Shown: positions 54,084 to 62,772, numbered from the stretch's first letter. The stretch is 64,000 nt of DNA from Rhodococcus oryzae (GCF_005049235.1 NZ_SUMD01000004.1:372001-436000), one strand, 5' to 3'. Notes: generated by a model from the sequence alone, not told the origin. Made by a program: numbers and translations.

Positions 54084-54842
54084 ATGCATTTCACCTCTGA
54101 GACATCGTCGAACGGTGTCATCGAACGCAATTTCATTCTGGATGAGATCACCGGCGTGCTCTGGTCGCCCGCATCCGGAACCGTTGGCGCACCGCTGCTG
54201 TTGTCAGGGCACTCCGGCGGCATGCACAAGAAGGCCCCGGTGGTGGCCAGTGCACTCCACTGCGTGACCACCTATGGGTTCACCGTCGCCGCCATCGACG
54301 CACCCGGACACGGTGACCGGCCGCGAAACCTTCAGGATCAACGGTGGGCCGAGGCGATTCATCGGGCCAGGGCGGCGGTCGAGCCGATCGCCCCTATCGT
54401 CATCGACTACAACATGTCGCTGGCGGAGCGTGCGGTGCCGGAATGGCAGGCGACCCTGGACGCCCTGCAGGCGCTGCCCGAGATCGGCGTCGATGCGTCG
54501 ATCGGCTACGGCGGGGTGAATTTGGGCGTCGTGACCGGGCTGATGCTGACGTCGGTCGAATCCCGGATCGCCGCCGTGGGCTTCGGTGGGGTTTACGTGC
54601 ACGACGCACTGCTCGAGGCGGCACGAAAGATCACCGTCCCGCTCGAGTACCGGATTCCGTGGGACGAGGACGAAATCGACCACTCCTCTGCGGTGGCCTT
54701 GTTCGACGCCTTCGCCTCGAGGGAAAAGACACTGCACGCCCACCCTGGCAGGCACAACCAGGTGCCCGAGTACGAGCGCGACAGCTCGGCCTGGTTCTTC
54801 GCCCGCCACCTCGGCCGGGCCGCCGACACGGCTTCGAACTGA
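54084..54842 (+). CDS. alpha/beta-hydrolase-fold protein with Asn at the nucleophile position
   Basis: 252 residues. The fold is clear: LLLSGHSGG after strand 3, IDAPGHGDR, the elbow region IGYGGVNLGVVTGL, an acid region PWDEDEI (Asp194/Asp196), and HPGRHNQVP with His224. In related proteins the elbow reads GLSMG or similar; here the aligned residue is Asn146 (codon AAT at 54519), so the catalytic Ser is lost while Asp and His remain. It may be a non-hydrolytic or altered-chemistry member. GAAAGG precedes the ATG, and the 19-residue peptide ORF lies directly upstream. A strong terminator follows. Confidence 0.85.
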   Translation: MHFTSETSSNGVIERNFILDEITGVLWSPASGTVGAPLLLSGHSGGMHKKAPVVASALHCVTTYGFTVAAIDAPGHGDRPRNLQDQRWAEAIHRARAAVEPIAPIVIDYNMSLAERAVPEWQATLDALQALPEIGVDASIGYGGVNLGVVTGLMLTSVESRIAAVGFGGVYVHDALLEAARKITVPLEYRIPWDEDEIDHSSAVALFDAFASREKTLHAHPGRHNQVPEYERDSSAWFFARHLGRAADTASN

Positions 54843-54848
54843 CGTGAC

Positions 54849-54886
54849 CGGTATCGGCGTCCGGCAAGGGCCGGACGCCGATACCG
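54849..54886. terminator. bidirectional terminator, 17-bp perfect stem
   Basis: Arms CGGTATCGGCGTCCGGC / GCCGGACGCCGATACCG around an AAGG loop, located 6 bases after the hydrolase stop and before the convergent secreted-protein gene. Confidence 0.9.
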
Positions 54887-54915
54887 CCGTTACCACGGTC
54901 CTGCCGGATAGCGGA

Positions 54916-55581
54916 CTACTTCTTGGCGGCGGGCGGCGCGTTCAGCAGCGTGATGAACGGCTGGGCGTTGGCGGCCACGGCACCCAGTCCCCCGATCGCG
55001 GTTCCCGCGAGCGAGGCGCCGGCTCCCACCAGCAGCGCGCCACCGATGCAGCCCGCGAGCGGGCCCGCACCGAACAGCATTGCCGCAGGCGCCGAGACCA
55101 CGCCGGCGGCGACCGCGCCGAGGATGCAGCCGCCGACCAGACCGGTCGCGGCGCCAAGGAACCCGCCGACGGCACCCGTCATGGTGATGTTGTCCTTGAC
55201 CCCCGCGACGGCCGCGGGCAGGTCGATGTCCTTGACAGGCAGGGCGACCGGGGTCGCCGCGGCGGGGCTGGTGTCCGCGGTCAGCGTCGCGGTGCGGCCG
55301 TCGATCGTTGCCGTGACCGGGTGCGCGATGCCGTCGACCGCGAGCGCCAGCGGCACCGACTCGACAATGGCACCGCTCGCGTCCCGGACGATCAGGTGGT
55401 TGTTCTCCTTGGCCAGCGAACCGGCGGCTGTATCGAGGATCACCTGGTTGCCGCTGCGGGTGACATTCCACCCCACGCCTGCCGTCGTGGCGGGCGCCGG
55501 ATCCGCATAGGCGGTACCGGCAATGATTCCCATCGACGCGATCGTCATGGCCGAGACAGCCGCAAGTTTGGTCAATTTCAT
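54916..55581 (-). CDS. secreted protein with hydrophobic glycine-rich C-terminal half
   Basis: 221 residues. A signal peptide (MKLTKLAAVSAMTIASMGI, cleavage after AYA near residue 26) leads a beta-rich middle region (GWNVTRSGNQVILDT, LIVRDASGAIVESVPLAL). The C-terminal ~90 residues are Gly/Ala-rich hydrophobic segments (GAVGGFLGAATGLVGGCILG and similar), reminiscent of glycine zippers that insert in or cross membranes. Similar proteins are common and uncharacterised in Nocardia and Rhodococcus. GAAGGA precedes the ATG by about 13 bases. A 21-bp hairpin lies in its probable 5' UTR. Confidence 0.8.
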   Translation of the reverse strand: MKLTKLAAVSAMTIASMGIIAGTAYADPAPATTAGVGWNVTRSGNQVILDTAAGSLAKENNHLIVRDASGAIVESVPLALAVDGIAHPVTATIDGRTATLTADTSPAAATPVALPVKDIDLPAAVAGVKDNITMTGAVGGFLGAATGLVGGCILGAVAAGVVSAPAAMLFGAGPLAGCIGGALLVGAGASLAGTAIGGLGAVAANAQPFITLLNAPPAAKK

Positions 55582-55933
55582 GGTCGGTGAGATTCCTTCT
55601 CGTTCTGTCGCAGGGACCGATGGTCCCTGCGCTGCCGGACGAAGCCAGCCGATGGGTGACGCGTCGATCGACGCAGACGGGCACGCTGAGCTGCTGCGAC
55701 GGTGAAGACAGACAGCGGGGTGGAGATGCGATTGACCCTAGAGACGGATTGTGTCCGCCCTGTGGCGCGCGGTGTCCACACCCTTACGATTCGCGCACCT
55801 CGTCAGCTACTCGCGAGTGGGGAACGCGCAATAAGCGCGTGACTCGGCCGAAACGCCGTGTGTACCGGCCGTCCGGGCACCGGACCTTCTTCGGCGCGGC
55901 CGGAGGATCCTTCGACGGCGACCCGGCCGACGC
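55582..55933. other. intergenic region upstream of the secreted-protein gene
   Basis: 352 bases with no credible gene. It holds the 5' UTR hairpin (55610-55630), and presumably the promoter, of the secreted-protein gene. An open frame from 55587 on the plus strand runs into the neighbouring gene's antisense and shows no domain. Confidence 0.6.
55610..55630. promoter_or_regulatory. perfect hairpin in the 5' region of the secreted-protein gene
   Basis: Arms GCAGGGACC / GGTCCCTGC (9 bp) with a 3-base loop, 29-49 bases upstream of the ATG. Its position suggests an RNA stability/translation element or an operator. Confidence 0.5.
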
Positions 55934-56766
55934 TCACGTCGACGAAAGAAACCCGCGGATCGCCGAGGTCAACTCGCGGGGGCTGTCTTCCGGGATCAGC
56001 GTGTAGCAGTCGGCGAGCTCGACCAGCTCGGCGTGGGGAAAGAGCCGGGCCAGGCGGCGGCCGTGCTCGACCGGCATCACCCGGTCCTCGGTCCCCCACA
56101 CGACCAGCCCGGGCCCCGGTAACCGGCGGACGCGGCGGCCCAGGCCCGGAGGGTGTCCCGGTTCGGGACGGAGATCACGTACCTGCGGAGGTCGCGCCGC
56201 ACCTGCGCGTTCTCCGTGGCCGGCCGGAACCAGCCGTCCATCACCTCGGTGGGTACCGCGCGCTTGCTCATCCCTCCCCACGCTCTCGGCGATCGTCGCA
56301 TCACACGCAGGCGCATCGCCTGCATGGTCAGGAACAGCCCGCCCGGGATCCGCGCGAGGACCGCGATGGGTCGAGCCGGTGGCGGCGGATAGTTCTCGAA
56401 GGCCTCGCTTGCGGTGATGATCATCCGGGCGATCCGCGAGGTGTCGCCGTTGGCGATCAGGACCTGCGCTCCGCCCCAGTCATTCTGCGCGAGCGTCACC
56501 TGCGTCAGCCCGAGCCGTTCGACGAACTCCCCGATCAGGACAGCGAGCGAGGACAGCGACAGATCCGCGTCCGGCTTCATCGGAATCCGGTGGCCGCCGA
56601 GCGGCCACGTCGGCAGGATGCACCGATAATCGTCGCGCAGGTCGGCGACCACGTGCCGCCAGAGCGTCCCGTCCATGGTCAGCCCGTGCAGGAACACGAT
56701 CACGGGCCCCTGCCCGCCCGTGTCCTCGTACTCGATCGTCCCCACCGATAGTTCGACCGTCTCCAC
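55934..56766 (-). pseudogene. frameshifted alpha/beta hydrolase (haloalkane-dehalogenase/epoxide-hydrolase-like)
   Basis: From the GTG at 56766 (SD GGGGGAG) the frame reads VETVELSVGTIEYEDTGGQG, then VFLHGLTMDGTLW and LAQNDWGG, where Asp would be the nucleophile as in dehalogenases and epoxide hydrolases. The reading frame is lost near 56110-56120. The C-terminal part continues in another frame as LVVWGTEDRVMPVEHGRRL, ending AIRGFLSST, with the acid residue intact. Both halves together give a normal-length hydrolase of about 277 residues. Either a recent inactivation or a sequencing error. Confidence 0.75.
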
Positions 56767-56928
56767 GACAACTCCCCCTGCCGGAACATTCGCACGGAAC
56801 ATTGCACCCGAGCCTAGGGCGTCGCGGCACGTCTGCGACCGAGGCGCGATCCTTCCCCTCTGTGTCGACGGACGTAAGCACCGGTGGACGTGAGGTGATC
56901 GCGGGAGGTTCCCCCCAGACGGGTCTCG

Positions 56929-56958
56929 AGCCGATAGGCCCGGCGTTATGTCATTATC
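56929..56958 (+). repeat. direct repeat 1 upstream of recombinase
   Basis: Contains GCCGATA and CGGCGTTATG-t-CATTATC; 25 of 30 bases match the second copy. Each copy contains an ATG in the same place. Confidence 0.6.
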
Positions 56959-57413
56959 ACCGGGGGTGCCGCATCGTGATGGTTGCCCAAGTAGCCCATC
57001 ACCGACCGCCTCCCCTCGGATCAGCACCCGGCGCAACGCGGCCAACTCCCCCCGCGGCACCACCTCGACGACGCCGACAAGGGCGAGTGCCGCGAAGAAC
57101 GTCCTACTCCCCCGCCCTGGTCAGGCCCACGCATCCGCGAGACTCACCGTCGATAGATCCACCCACACATCGGCGCCTCCACGGCCAATTGAGGGAACCG
57201 CAACCACACTCTCACGTCAGTGCACTCCCCCGCGGCGATCACTCCCCACCGTCGCGGGCAGGCGGCTGCAGCAGTCCTCGCGATCGACACCAGCACTCAC
57301 GACCACACCCACCCCGAACGCCGGCGGAGACCGCCCCCTTCTCGTTGCCGAAAGACGTGAGCGGGCACTTGTCGGCGGCCGACTACGGCGAATTGCCCCC
57401 GCTACGGCACGAG

Positions 57414-57443
57414 TGCCGATATCCTCGGCGTTATGACATTATC
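57414..57443 (+). repeat. direct repeat 2 upstream of recombinase
   Basis: GCCGATA then CGGCGTTATG-a-CATTATC. TATCCT (57420-57425) sits 7 bases before the ATG at 57433, like a leaderless promoter; the ORF from that ATG is only 31 codons (ending at 57528) and does not join the recombinase frame. Confidence 0.6.
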
Positions 57444-57586
57444 TAGACCGCCGGATCCGTCGGATCGCCGCGCTCCCGCCTCGACGGCGACCCCTGCCGC
57501 GCGAAGGCCTCTGCCCCAACGTGTTTGACGGAAGTCTTCGGACCCACTCCCCTCGATGTCGGTGCCTGCCGCTAGCGTGCCCGCTC

Positions 57587-58735
57587 ATGGTGACGGAGCG
57601 AGACCCCGATGACGAGAGCGTTCCGACGGGAGGTCGGGCACGCGATCGGCTGGCCCCCTGGTTCGAGGAATTCCTCGTCCACCGCAGCACCGCCAAACCC
57701 TCCCCGAACACCCTCAAGGCCTACCGCCAGGACTACACCCTCATCGCCGACGCCCTCTCGCGGACTCGCGGGGTGTCCGCCATGGAACTCACCCTCGACG
57801 CGCTCGACAAGACGACCGTGCGGGCGGCCTTCGCCGACTACGCGCAGACCCACCAGGCGGCCTCGATCAGGCGATGCTGGTCGACCTGGAACATGCTGTG
57901 CGACTTCCTGTTCTCCGTCGACGCCATCGTCGCCAACCCGATGTCGGCGGTGCTCCGCCCGAAGGCACCCAAGACACTGCCGAAGGCGTTTCGCGCCGAC
58001 TCGATCGAACGACTCGTGGCCACCCTCCAATCGTCGGACGACAACGGGGCGCGCGCCTGGCCGGAACGCGATCTCGCGCTCATTCTCACCGGGCTGCTGA
58101 CCGGGATGCGTTCGGCCGAACTCATCGCGGTCGATCTCGGGGACCTGCGCGACGCGATCGACGACGGGGACGGCCACGCCAAGGTGATCCACGTGCACGG
58201 CAAGGGCAACAAGGAGCGGGTCGTCACCGTCGAGCCCGCTGTGGTCGATGTACTCGGCGACTACCTCGTCAGCCGGTCCGAGCGATTCCCCGACACAGCG
58301 CGGCGCAGGCCGCGGGCCGAACTCTCCCCGTGGGAGCGGTTCACCGACGCCGACCCCATGTTCGTCGGCGGCGACGGCAGGCGGATCACCAGGGGGACGC
58401 TGCAGTACCGCGTAGAACGCGCCTATCGCCGCGCGGGCATCAACGGCGACCGCGCCAAGGGCGCCCTCGTCCACCAGCTTCGACACACCTTCGCCACCGC
58501 CATGGCGGACCAGAACGTCAGCATCTACACGCTGATGCGGATGCTCGGGCACGAGTCCATGAACACCACCCAGCGGTACACCGTGGGCGCGGGCGCCTCG
58601 GTCCGGGATGCCGCGGCCCTGAACCCGGCCTACCAGCTCGTGACGAGGGGCGCGCCCCTCCCCCGCACCGATACGGCCGATGCGCACGGGAACTCCCTGC
58701 ATACGGGGGTGACCGGTGCGGTGGACCGACCATGA
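57587..58735 (+). CDS. tyrosine recombinase/integrase
   Basis: 382 residues. The SAM-like core-binding domain (FEEFLVHRSTAKPSPNTLKAY, residues 27-120) precedes a catalytic domain with Arg175 (LTGMRSAEL), Lys in HGKGNKER, His296-x-x-Arg299 (HQLRHTFAT), His322 (LGHES) and Tyr331 (TTQRYT). The catalytic set is complete. It resembles XerC/D-like and phage-type integrases and presumably acts on specific sites; the diverged direct repeats just upstream are candidates. ATG 57587 was chosen because a -10-like TAGCGT lies 8 bases before it. The upstream in-frame extension has no similarity. Confidence 0.9.
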   Translation: MVTERDPDDESVPTGGRARDRLAPWFEEFLVHRSTAKPSPNTLKAYRQDYTLIADALSRTRGVSAMELTLDALDKTTVRAAFADYAQTHQAASIRRCWSTWNMLCDFLFSVDAIVANPMSAVLRPKAPKTLPKAFRADSIERLVATLQSSDDNGARAWPERDLALILTGLLTGMRSAELIAVDLGDLRDAIDDGDGHAKVIHVHGKGNKERVVTVEPAVVDVLGDYLVSRSERFPDTARRRPRAELSPWERFTDADPMFVGGDGRRITRGTLQYRVERAYRRAGINGDRAKGALVHQLRHTFATAMADQNVSIYTLMRMLGHESMNTTQRYTVGAGASVRDAAALNPAYQLVTRGAPLPRTDTADAHGNSLHTGVTGAVDRP

Positions 58736-58842
58736 GCGAGCCGATGAACAAAATGAACGCAACGATATGGCCACCATCGGCCCGGCATAGCCTTCCAGGG
58801 ATAGCGTCGATCACAGCACATCGCGAAACGAGATGACGTTCG

Positions 58843-61209
58843 ATGACCACCTCTGTCAAGGAAAAGCCCGGGAACCTGCGGGTCGAATTGACCAGTTTCA
58901 TCGGCAGGCGACACGAAATCACCGAGGCACGGCGGCTGCAGTCCACCTCGCGGTTGGTCACGTTGACCGGCATCGGCGGGGTCGGCAAAACCAGACTCTC
59001 GTTGCGGGTCGCCGAGGATTCGCGGCGGGCTTTCGCCGACGGAGTGTGGTTTGTCGCGCTCGGCGACCTGCACGATCCCGCATTGTTGCCGGAGACCGTC
59101 GCCGCGGCGCTCGGGCTACCGGATCGGCCAGGACGGTCGGTCTCCCGCCTGCTGATCGACCACCTCTCTACCAAGCAGACCCTGCTGGTGCTCGACAACT
59201 GTGAGCACGTGCTCGGGGCTGTCGCGGAGCTGGCTCAAACACTGCTGCGAGCGTGTCCAGACCTGCAAATCCTGGCGACGAGCCGCGAGGTCCTCGGCGT
59301 GGACGGGGAGCAGGTGATGCGGGTGCCGCCGTTGGCGGTGCCGGACACGCGTCAGGTCCCATCGCTCGAGGCGATGGCCAATTGCGAGGCGGTCGCACTG
59401 TTCGTCGCGCGCGCCATGGCCTGCCTGCCGGACTTCGCGCTCACCGAGACCAACTGTGCTGCGGTGGCCGGAATCTGCGGCAGGCTGGACGGACTTCCGC
59501 TGGCCATCGAGCTGGCGGCAGTACGCATCCGGGCGATGACCGCCGAACAGATCCTGCAACGCCTGACCGACCGATATCAGCTGCTGACCGTCGGCTCCCG
59601 GGTCGCACCGACCCGACAACAGACCTTGCGGTCGTGCGTGGACTGGAGCTACGAGCTGTGCACGGCGCGAGAGCAGCAGCTGTGGGCCTGGCTGTCGGTG
59701 TTCGCAGGCGGTTTCGAGCTCGATGCCGCCGAGGGCATCTGCCCCGAGGAGCTGGTGAACGGCGATTTCCTGGACGTGGTGTCGTCCCTGGTGGACAAGT
59801 CGATCCTGGCCCGCGAGCAGGTCGGGGAGGTCGTGCGCCTGGGCATGTCCGAGGCGATCCGCGACTACGGCAGGGAGAAGCTGCACGCATCCGGCGACCT
59901 TCCCCAGGCTCAGCGGCGGCACCTCGCGTGGTACGAGCAGTTGGTGGAGCGGGCCGAGTCCGAGTGGATCGGCCCCCGCCAGACCGATTGGATCGCCAGA
60001 CTCGATCGGGAACAGTCGAACCTGCGGGATGCTCTGGCGTTCAGTCTGACCGACGCGGTCGTCGGCACCGATCCAGATGTCAACGCGCGCATCGCCAATG
60101 CCCTGTTCATGTTCTGGTCGTGCCGGGGCCTGTTGGCGGAAGCCAGGCGATGGATGGGCCGCTCCCTCACCAGCTCCGACGCCATGAAGGCCGAGGAGCG
60201 GGTGGAGATGCTGTACTGCGATGGCGTGTTGGCAGGAATGCAGGGTCAACTCGGCGAGGCCTCGGCCCGGGCGGAACAGTGCTGCTCGCTTGCGGCGCAG
60301 CTGGGGGATGCCGAGTCACTCGAGATCGGCAACTACGCGAGGGGATATCGGGCGCTGTTCAGCGGAGACCTGGCGGCGGCGGTCGAACCGCTCCAGACCG
60401 CAATCGCCAGCGCGGGCGCATCGTCCGCTACCGGGGCCGATCGAGGTCCGAGCGCGTCCCGGATCGGCCGACAGCTGGGTGGCCTCCTCGGCCTGGCAAT
60501 CGCGAGTGGACTGTCCGGGGACGAGAAGACAGCCGACGCCTGTCACGAGCAGGTACTGGCGATCACCACCCCACGGGAGGAGTCCTTCTTCCGTGCGTAC
60601 TCGTCATGGACCCTCGGCCTGACGGCGCTACGGACGGGAGACACCGATCGCGCCACAACCGTGACAGAGCTGGCGTTGCGGCTGATCCGAAAGGTCAATG
60701 ATCCCGTCATGACGGGGTGGTGCCTGGAGTCACTGGCCTGGATCGCGACCCACGAGGGCGAGCCGACGCGTGCCGCGGTCCTGATGGGCGCGGCCGAGAC
60801 GCTCTCGCGGACTGTCGGGAGCACCTCCGCGACCCTCCCCTATCTGCTCGCCCACCATGAGGAGTGCGAACGGCTCGCCCTCGACGCGCTCGGGGCCCGC
60901 GCCTACGGCGAGGCGTTTCGTACCGGTACCGCGATGAGCCTCGACGAGGCCGTCGCGTATGCACTCGGGGACCGTTGCATCACCCAGGACCGGACGACGC
61001 GGGTCGCGCCCGTGTTGACCCCACGCGAAACCGAGGTGGCACACCTGGTCGCAGCGGGCCATTCGAACAAGATGATCGCGTCGATGTTGGTGATCTCGCC
61101 CCGTACCGCCCAGGGTCACGTCGAACACGTTCTGTCCAAGCTCGGGTTCACCTCGCGCACGCAGATTGCGGCCTGGATCGCCGAGAACCAGTTGGATCGA
61201 ACGCCCTGA
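58843..61209 (+). CDS. large ATPase-TPR-LuxR transcriptional regulator
   Basis: 788 residues. The N-terminal NB-ARC-type ATPase has Walker A GIGGVGKT (43-50) and Walker B TLLVLDNCEHV (about 112-122), with LDGLPLAIELAAVR as the GLPL motif. The middle (about 370-700) is helical and TPR-like. The C-terminal LuxR HTH is LTPRETEVAHLVAAGHSNKMIASMLVISPRTAQGHVEHVL. Such STAND-type regulators integrate a ligand signal and ATP binding to activate target operons, often including secondary metabolism. The gene stands alone between the recombinase and the PAS-ANTAR gene, so its targets are not evident. Confidence 0.9.
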   Translation: MTTSVKEKPGNLRVELTSFIGRRHEITEARRLQSTSRLVTLTGIGGVGKTRLSLRVAEDSRRAFADGVWFVALGDLHDPALLPETVAAALGLPDRPGRSVSRLLIDHLSTKQTLLVLDNCEHVLGAVAELAQTLLRACPDLQILATSREVLGVDGEQVMRVPPLAVPDTRQVPSLEAMANCEAVALFVARAMACLPDFALTETNCAAVAGICGRLDGLPLAIELAAVRIRAMTAEQILQRLTDRYQLLTVGSRVAPTRQQTLRSCVDWSYELCTAREQQLWAWLSVFAGGFELDAAEGICPEELVNGDFLDVVSSLVDKSILAREQVGEVVRLGMSEAIRDYGREKLHASGDLPQAQRRHLAWYEQLVERAESEWIGPRQTDWIARLDREQSNLRDALAFSLTDAVVGTDPDVNARIANALFMFWSCRGLLAEARRWMGRSLTSSDAMKAEERVEMLYCDGVLAGMQGQLGEASARAEQCCSLAAQLGDAESLEIGNYARGYRALFSGDLAAAVEPLQTAIASAGASSATGADRGPSASRIGRQLGGLLGLAIASGLSGDEKTADACHEQVLAITTPREESFFRAYSSWTLGLTALRTGDTDRATTVTELALRLIRKVNDPVMTGWCLESLAWIATHEGEPTRAAVLMGAAETLSRTVGSTSATLPYLLAHHEECERLALDALGARAYGEAFRTGTAMSLDEAVAYALGDRCITQDRTTRVAPVLTPRETEVAHLVAAGHSNKMIASMLVISPRTAQGHVEHVLSKLGFTSRTQIAAWIAENQLDRTP

Positions 61210-61264
61210 TCCGGAGCCTCCGTGGTTCATCGCCACCACCCGAAAATGGGTCCATAATCGAGTG

Positions 61265-61957
61265 GTGAGCGATGTCGCGCCCGAGGCGCAGCCTGAGTTC
61301 AGCGTGACGGTTCCCGTCGAGGATGGATCGGCCATGCTCGTCGGCAGCTTTCGCTTTCGGGTCGCGGACGACGCATGGGAATGGTCGGACGCGGTCGCCA
61401 GGATGCACGGATACGCGCCGGGCTCGGTCGTGCCGACCACCGAACTGATGCTCTCCCACAAGCACCCCGACGACAAGGCCCACGTCGCGGCGATCCTCGA
61501 CAACGTCAAGGCACATGGCGCTCCCTTCAGCAGCCGACACCGCATCATCGACACGGAGGGCGAGACCCATCGCGTGGTGGTCGTCGGGGATCGGCTGCTC
61601 GACGCGGACGACAACGTGATCGGGACCTTCGGGTTCTATATCGACGTCACCGACGCGTTCGAATCCGACATGCAGGAATCGATCGATGACGCGGTCGCGG
61701 AAATCGCATCATCGAGGGCCGCGATCGAGCAGGCAAAGGGTGCCCTGATGCTCGCGTACGGGATCTCCGCGAACCGCGCCTTCGAGGTTCTGACCTGGCG
61801 CTCGCAGGAATCGAACGTCAAAGTGCGGGACGTGGCACGGCAGTTGCTCCGAGACATCTCCAGCATGATCGCCACGCCGCAGGGCTTCCGCGAGGATTTC
61901 AACCACATCCTGCTGACAACATCGACCCGAGCCGACGCGAGACATCCGAACAAATGA
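61265..61957 (+). CDS. PAS-ANTAR RNA-binding regulator
   Basis: 230 residues. A PAS domain (residues about 25-135; EWSDAVARMHGYAPGSVVPT, FGFYIDVTD) precedes an ANTAR domain (SRAAIEQAKGALMLAYGISANRAFEVLTWRSQESNVKVRDVARQLL). ANTAR domains bind paired hexanucleotide hairpins in nascent RNA and relieve termination; PAS supplies sensing. A TAATCG box 6 bases before the GTG at 61265 suggests a leaderless start. No paired ANTAR hairpins were recognised nearby. Confidence 0.87.
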   Translation: MSDVAPEAQPEFSVTVPVEDGSAMLVGSFRFRVADDAWEWSDAVARMHGYAPGSVVPTTELMLSHKHPDDKAHVAAILDNVKAHGAPFSSRHRIIDTEGETHRVVVVGDRLLDADDNVIGTFGFYIDVTDAFESDMQESIDDAVAEIASSRAAIEQAKGALMLAYGISANRAFEVLTWRSQESNVKVRDVARQLLRDISSMIATPQGFREDFNHILLTTSTRADARHPNK

Positions 61958-62041
61958 AATAGCGCTGAGCGGTTTGATCACGGTGAGCCAGGGCATCCAA
62001 GGGCCAGGACCTGCGTCCGCCCGGGTGGTCACAGGGGCCGA

Positions 62042-62077
62042 GGGATCGGCGGTTCAAAACCCCGAGCCGCCGATCCC
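62042..62077. terminator. bidirectional terminator between PAS-ANTAR and STAS genes
   Basis: GGGATCGGCGG / CCGCCGATCCC arms (11 bp, perfect, with partial further pairing inside), located between the two convergent genes. Confidence 0.8.
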
Positions 62078-62121
62078 GCCCGTTCGACGGCCTGCTCTTC
62101 GCCCCCACGTCGGGGATCCCT

Positions 62122-62559
62122 TCAGCCGGCCGCCTGCCAACCCCCGAGCGGGGCGGGAACCATCGAAAGCGATCGACCATCGCGGAGCTGCGCGAGCGCA
62201 TCTTCGACCGAGACAAAGCACCGGAATCGGTTGTCCAGGTCGGCAACCCGGAGGGTGTGGTCGACCGCGCGCGAGCCGGTGACCAACGAGAATCCCACCC
62301 CGTCAGCGCCTGCTCGCCATTGGGCCTCGGCGAGCACCTCCGCGCCCCTGATGCTGAGGAACGTGACCTGGGACAGGTCCACCACGAGACCGCGAGCGGC
62401 CTCGTCGATCCCGGCATTGATCTTCTCTCGTACGGTCCGCAGACTTGCGGCATCGATATCGCCACTGATCGGGACCACGACCGTCGACGATTCACTCGGC
62501 GGGGTTCCCGCCGGTCGCGACACTCGATCCGTTCCATTGACTTGGTGACGCTTGAGCAC
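62122..62559 (-). CDS. STAS-domain anti-sigma factor antagonist
   Basis: 145 residues. STAS fold: VVVPISGDIDAASLRTVREKI, then GLVVDLSQVTFLSIRGAEVLAEA. Where partner-switch antagonists have D-S-x-G, this reads S69-I70-R71-G72, so the usual phosphoacceptor serine is absent. It is divergent from an RsbW-like kinase and SigF operon and is a natural candidate to bind that kinase. GTG at 62559 has AGGAGGG a few bases upstream. Confidence 0.85.
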   Translation of the reverse strand: MLKRHQVNGTDRVSRPAGTPPSESSTVVVPISGDIDAASLRTVREKINAGIDEAARGLVVDLSQVTFLSIRGAEVLAEAQWRAGADGVGFSLVTGSRAVDHTLRVADLDNRFRCFVSVEDALAQLRDGRSLSMVPAPLGGWQAAG

Positions 62560-62746
62560 GACACCCTCCTCATCACGCAGTTGACGTGCGGAGTGAAGCG
62601 GCGGTGTCGCGATCGATCACCAGGAATTCGAAAAGATGAATTCGAAAAGATCTCGGGAGCTGCGACGATTGCTCGACCTACCGCCGGCTGTTGGCTCAAC
62701 CTGTCTCCTTCTTACCAGATCGATCTGAGAGAGGCCACACCTTTTC

Positions 62747-62772
62747 GTTTCGGTGACGAGGAAGGTGGGTAG
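62747..62772 (+). promoter_or_regulatory. SigF/SigB-type promoter ahead of the rsbW-sigF operon
   Basis: GTTTCG (62747-62752), a 14-base spacer and GGGTAG (62767-62772) match the actinobacterial stress-sigma consensus GTTT-N14-16-GGGTA. It lies about 50 bases before the anti-sigma gene, which suggests autoregulation by SigF. Confidence 0.7.

Larger units (their letters stand above)
56767..57586. other. 820-bp gene-poor region upstream of the tyrosine recombinase
   Basis: No gene with recognisable features; an open frame at 56948-57436 is Pro/Thr/Arg/Ser-rich and looks non-coding. The region holds a 30-bp diverged direct repeat (56929 and 57414), 485 bp apart, and the probable leaderless promoter of the recombinase (TAGCGT at 57573-57578, ATG 8 bases later). 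Confidence 0.6.

Noticed and set aside
56948-57436. Plus-strand ORF starting inside direct repeat 1
   Set aside because: Low-complexity Ser/Thr/Pro/Arg translation with no domain; it probably only reflects GC-rich non-coding sequence.
57433-57528. 31-codon ORF from direct repeat 2 as an extended recombinase N-terminus
   Set aside because: Its frame differs from that of the recombinase and it ends at a TGA before the recombinase start.
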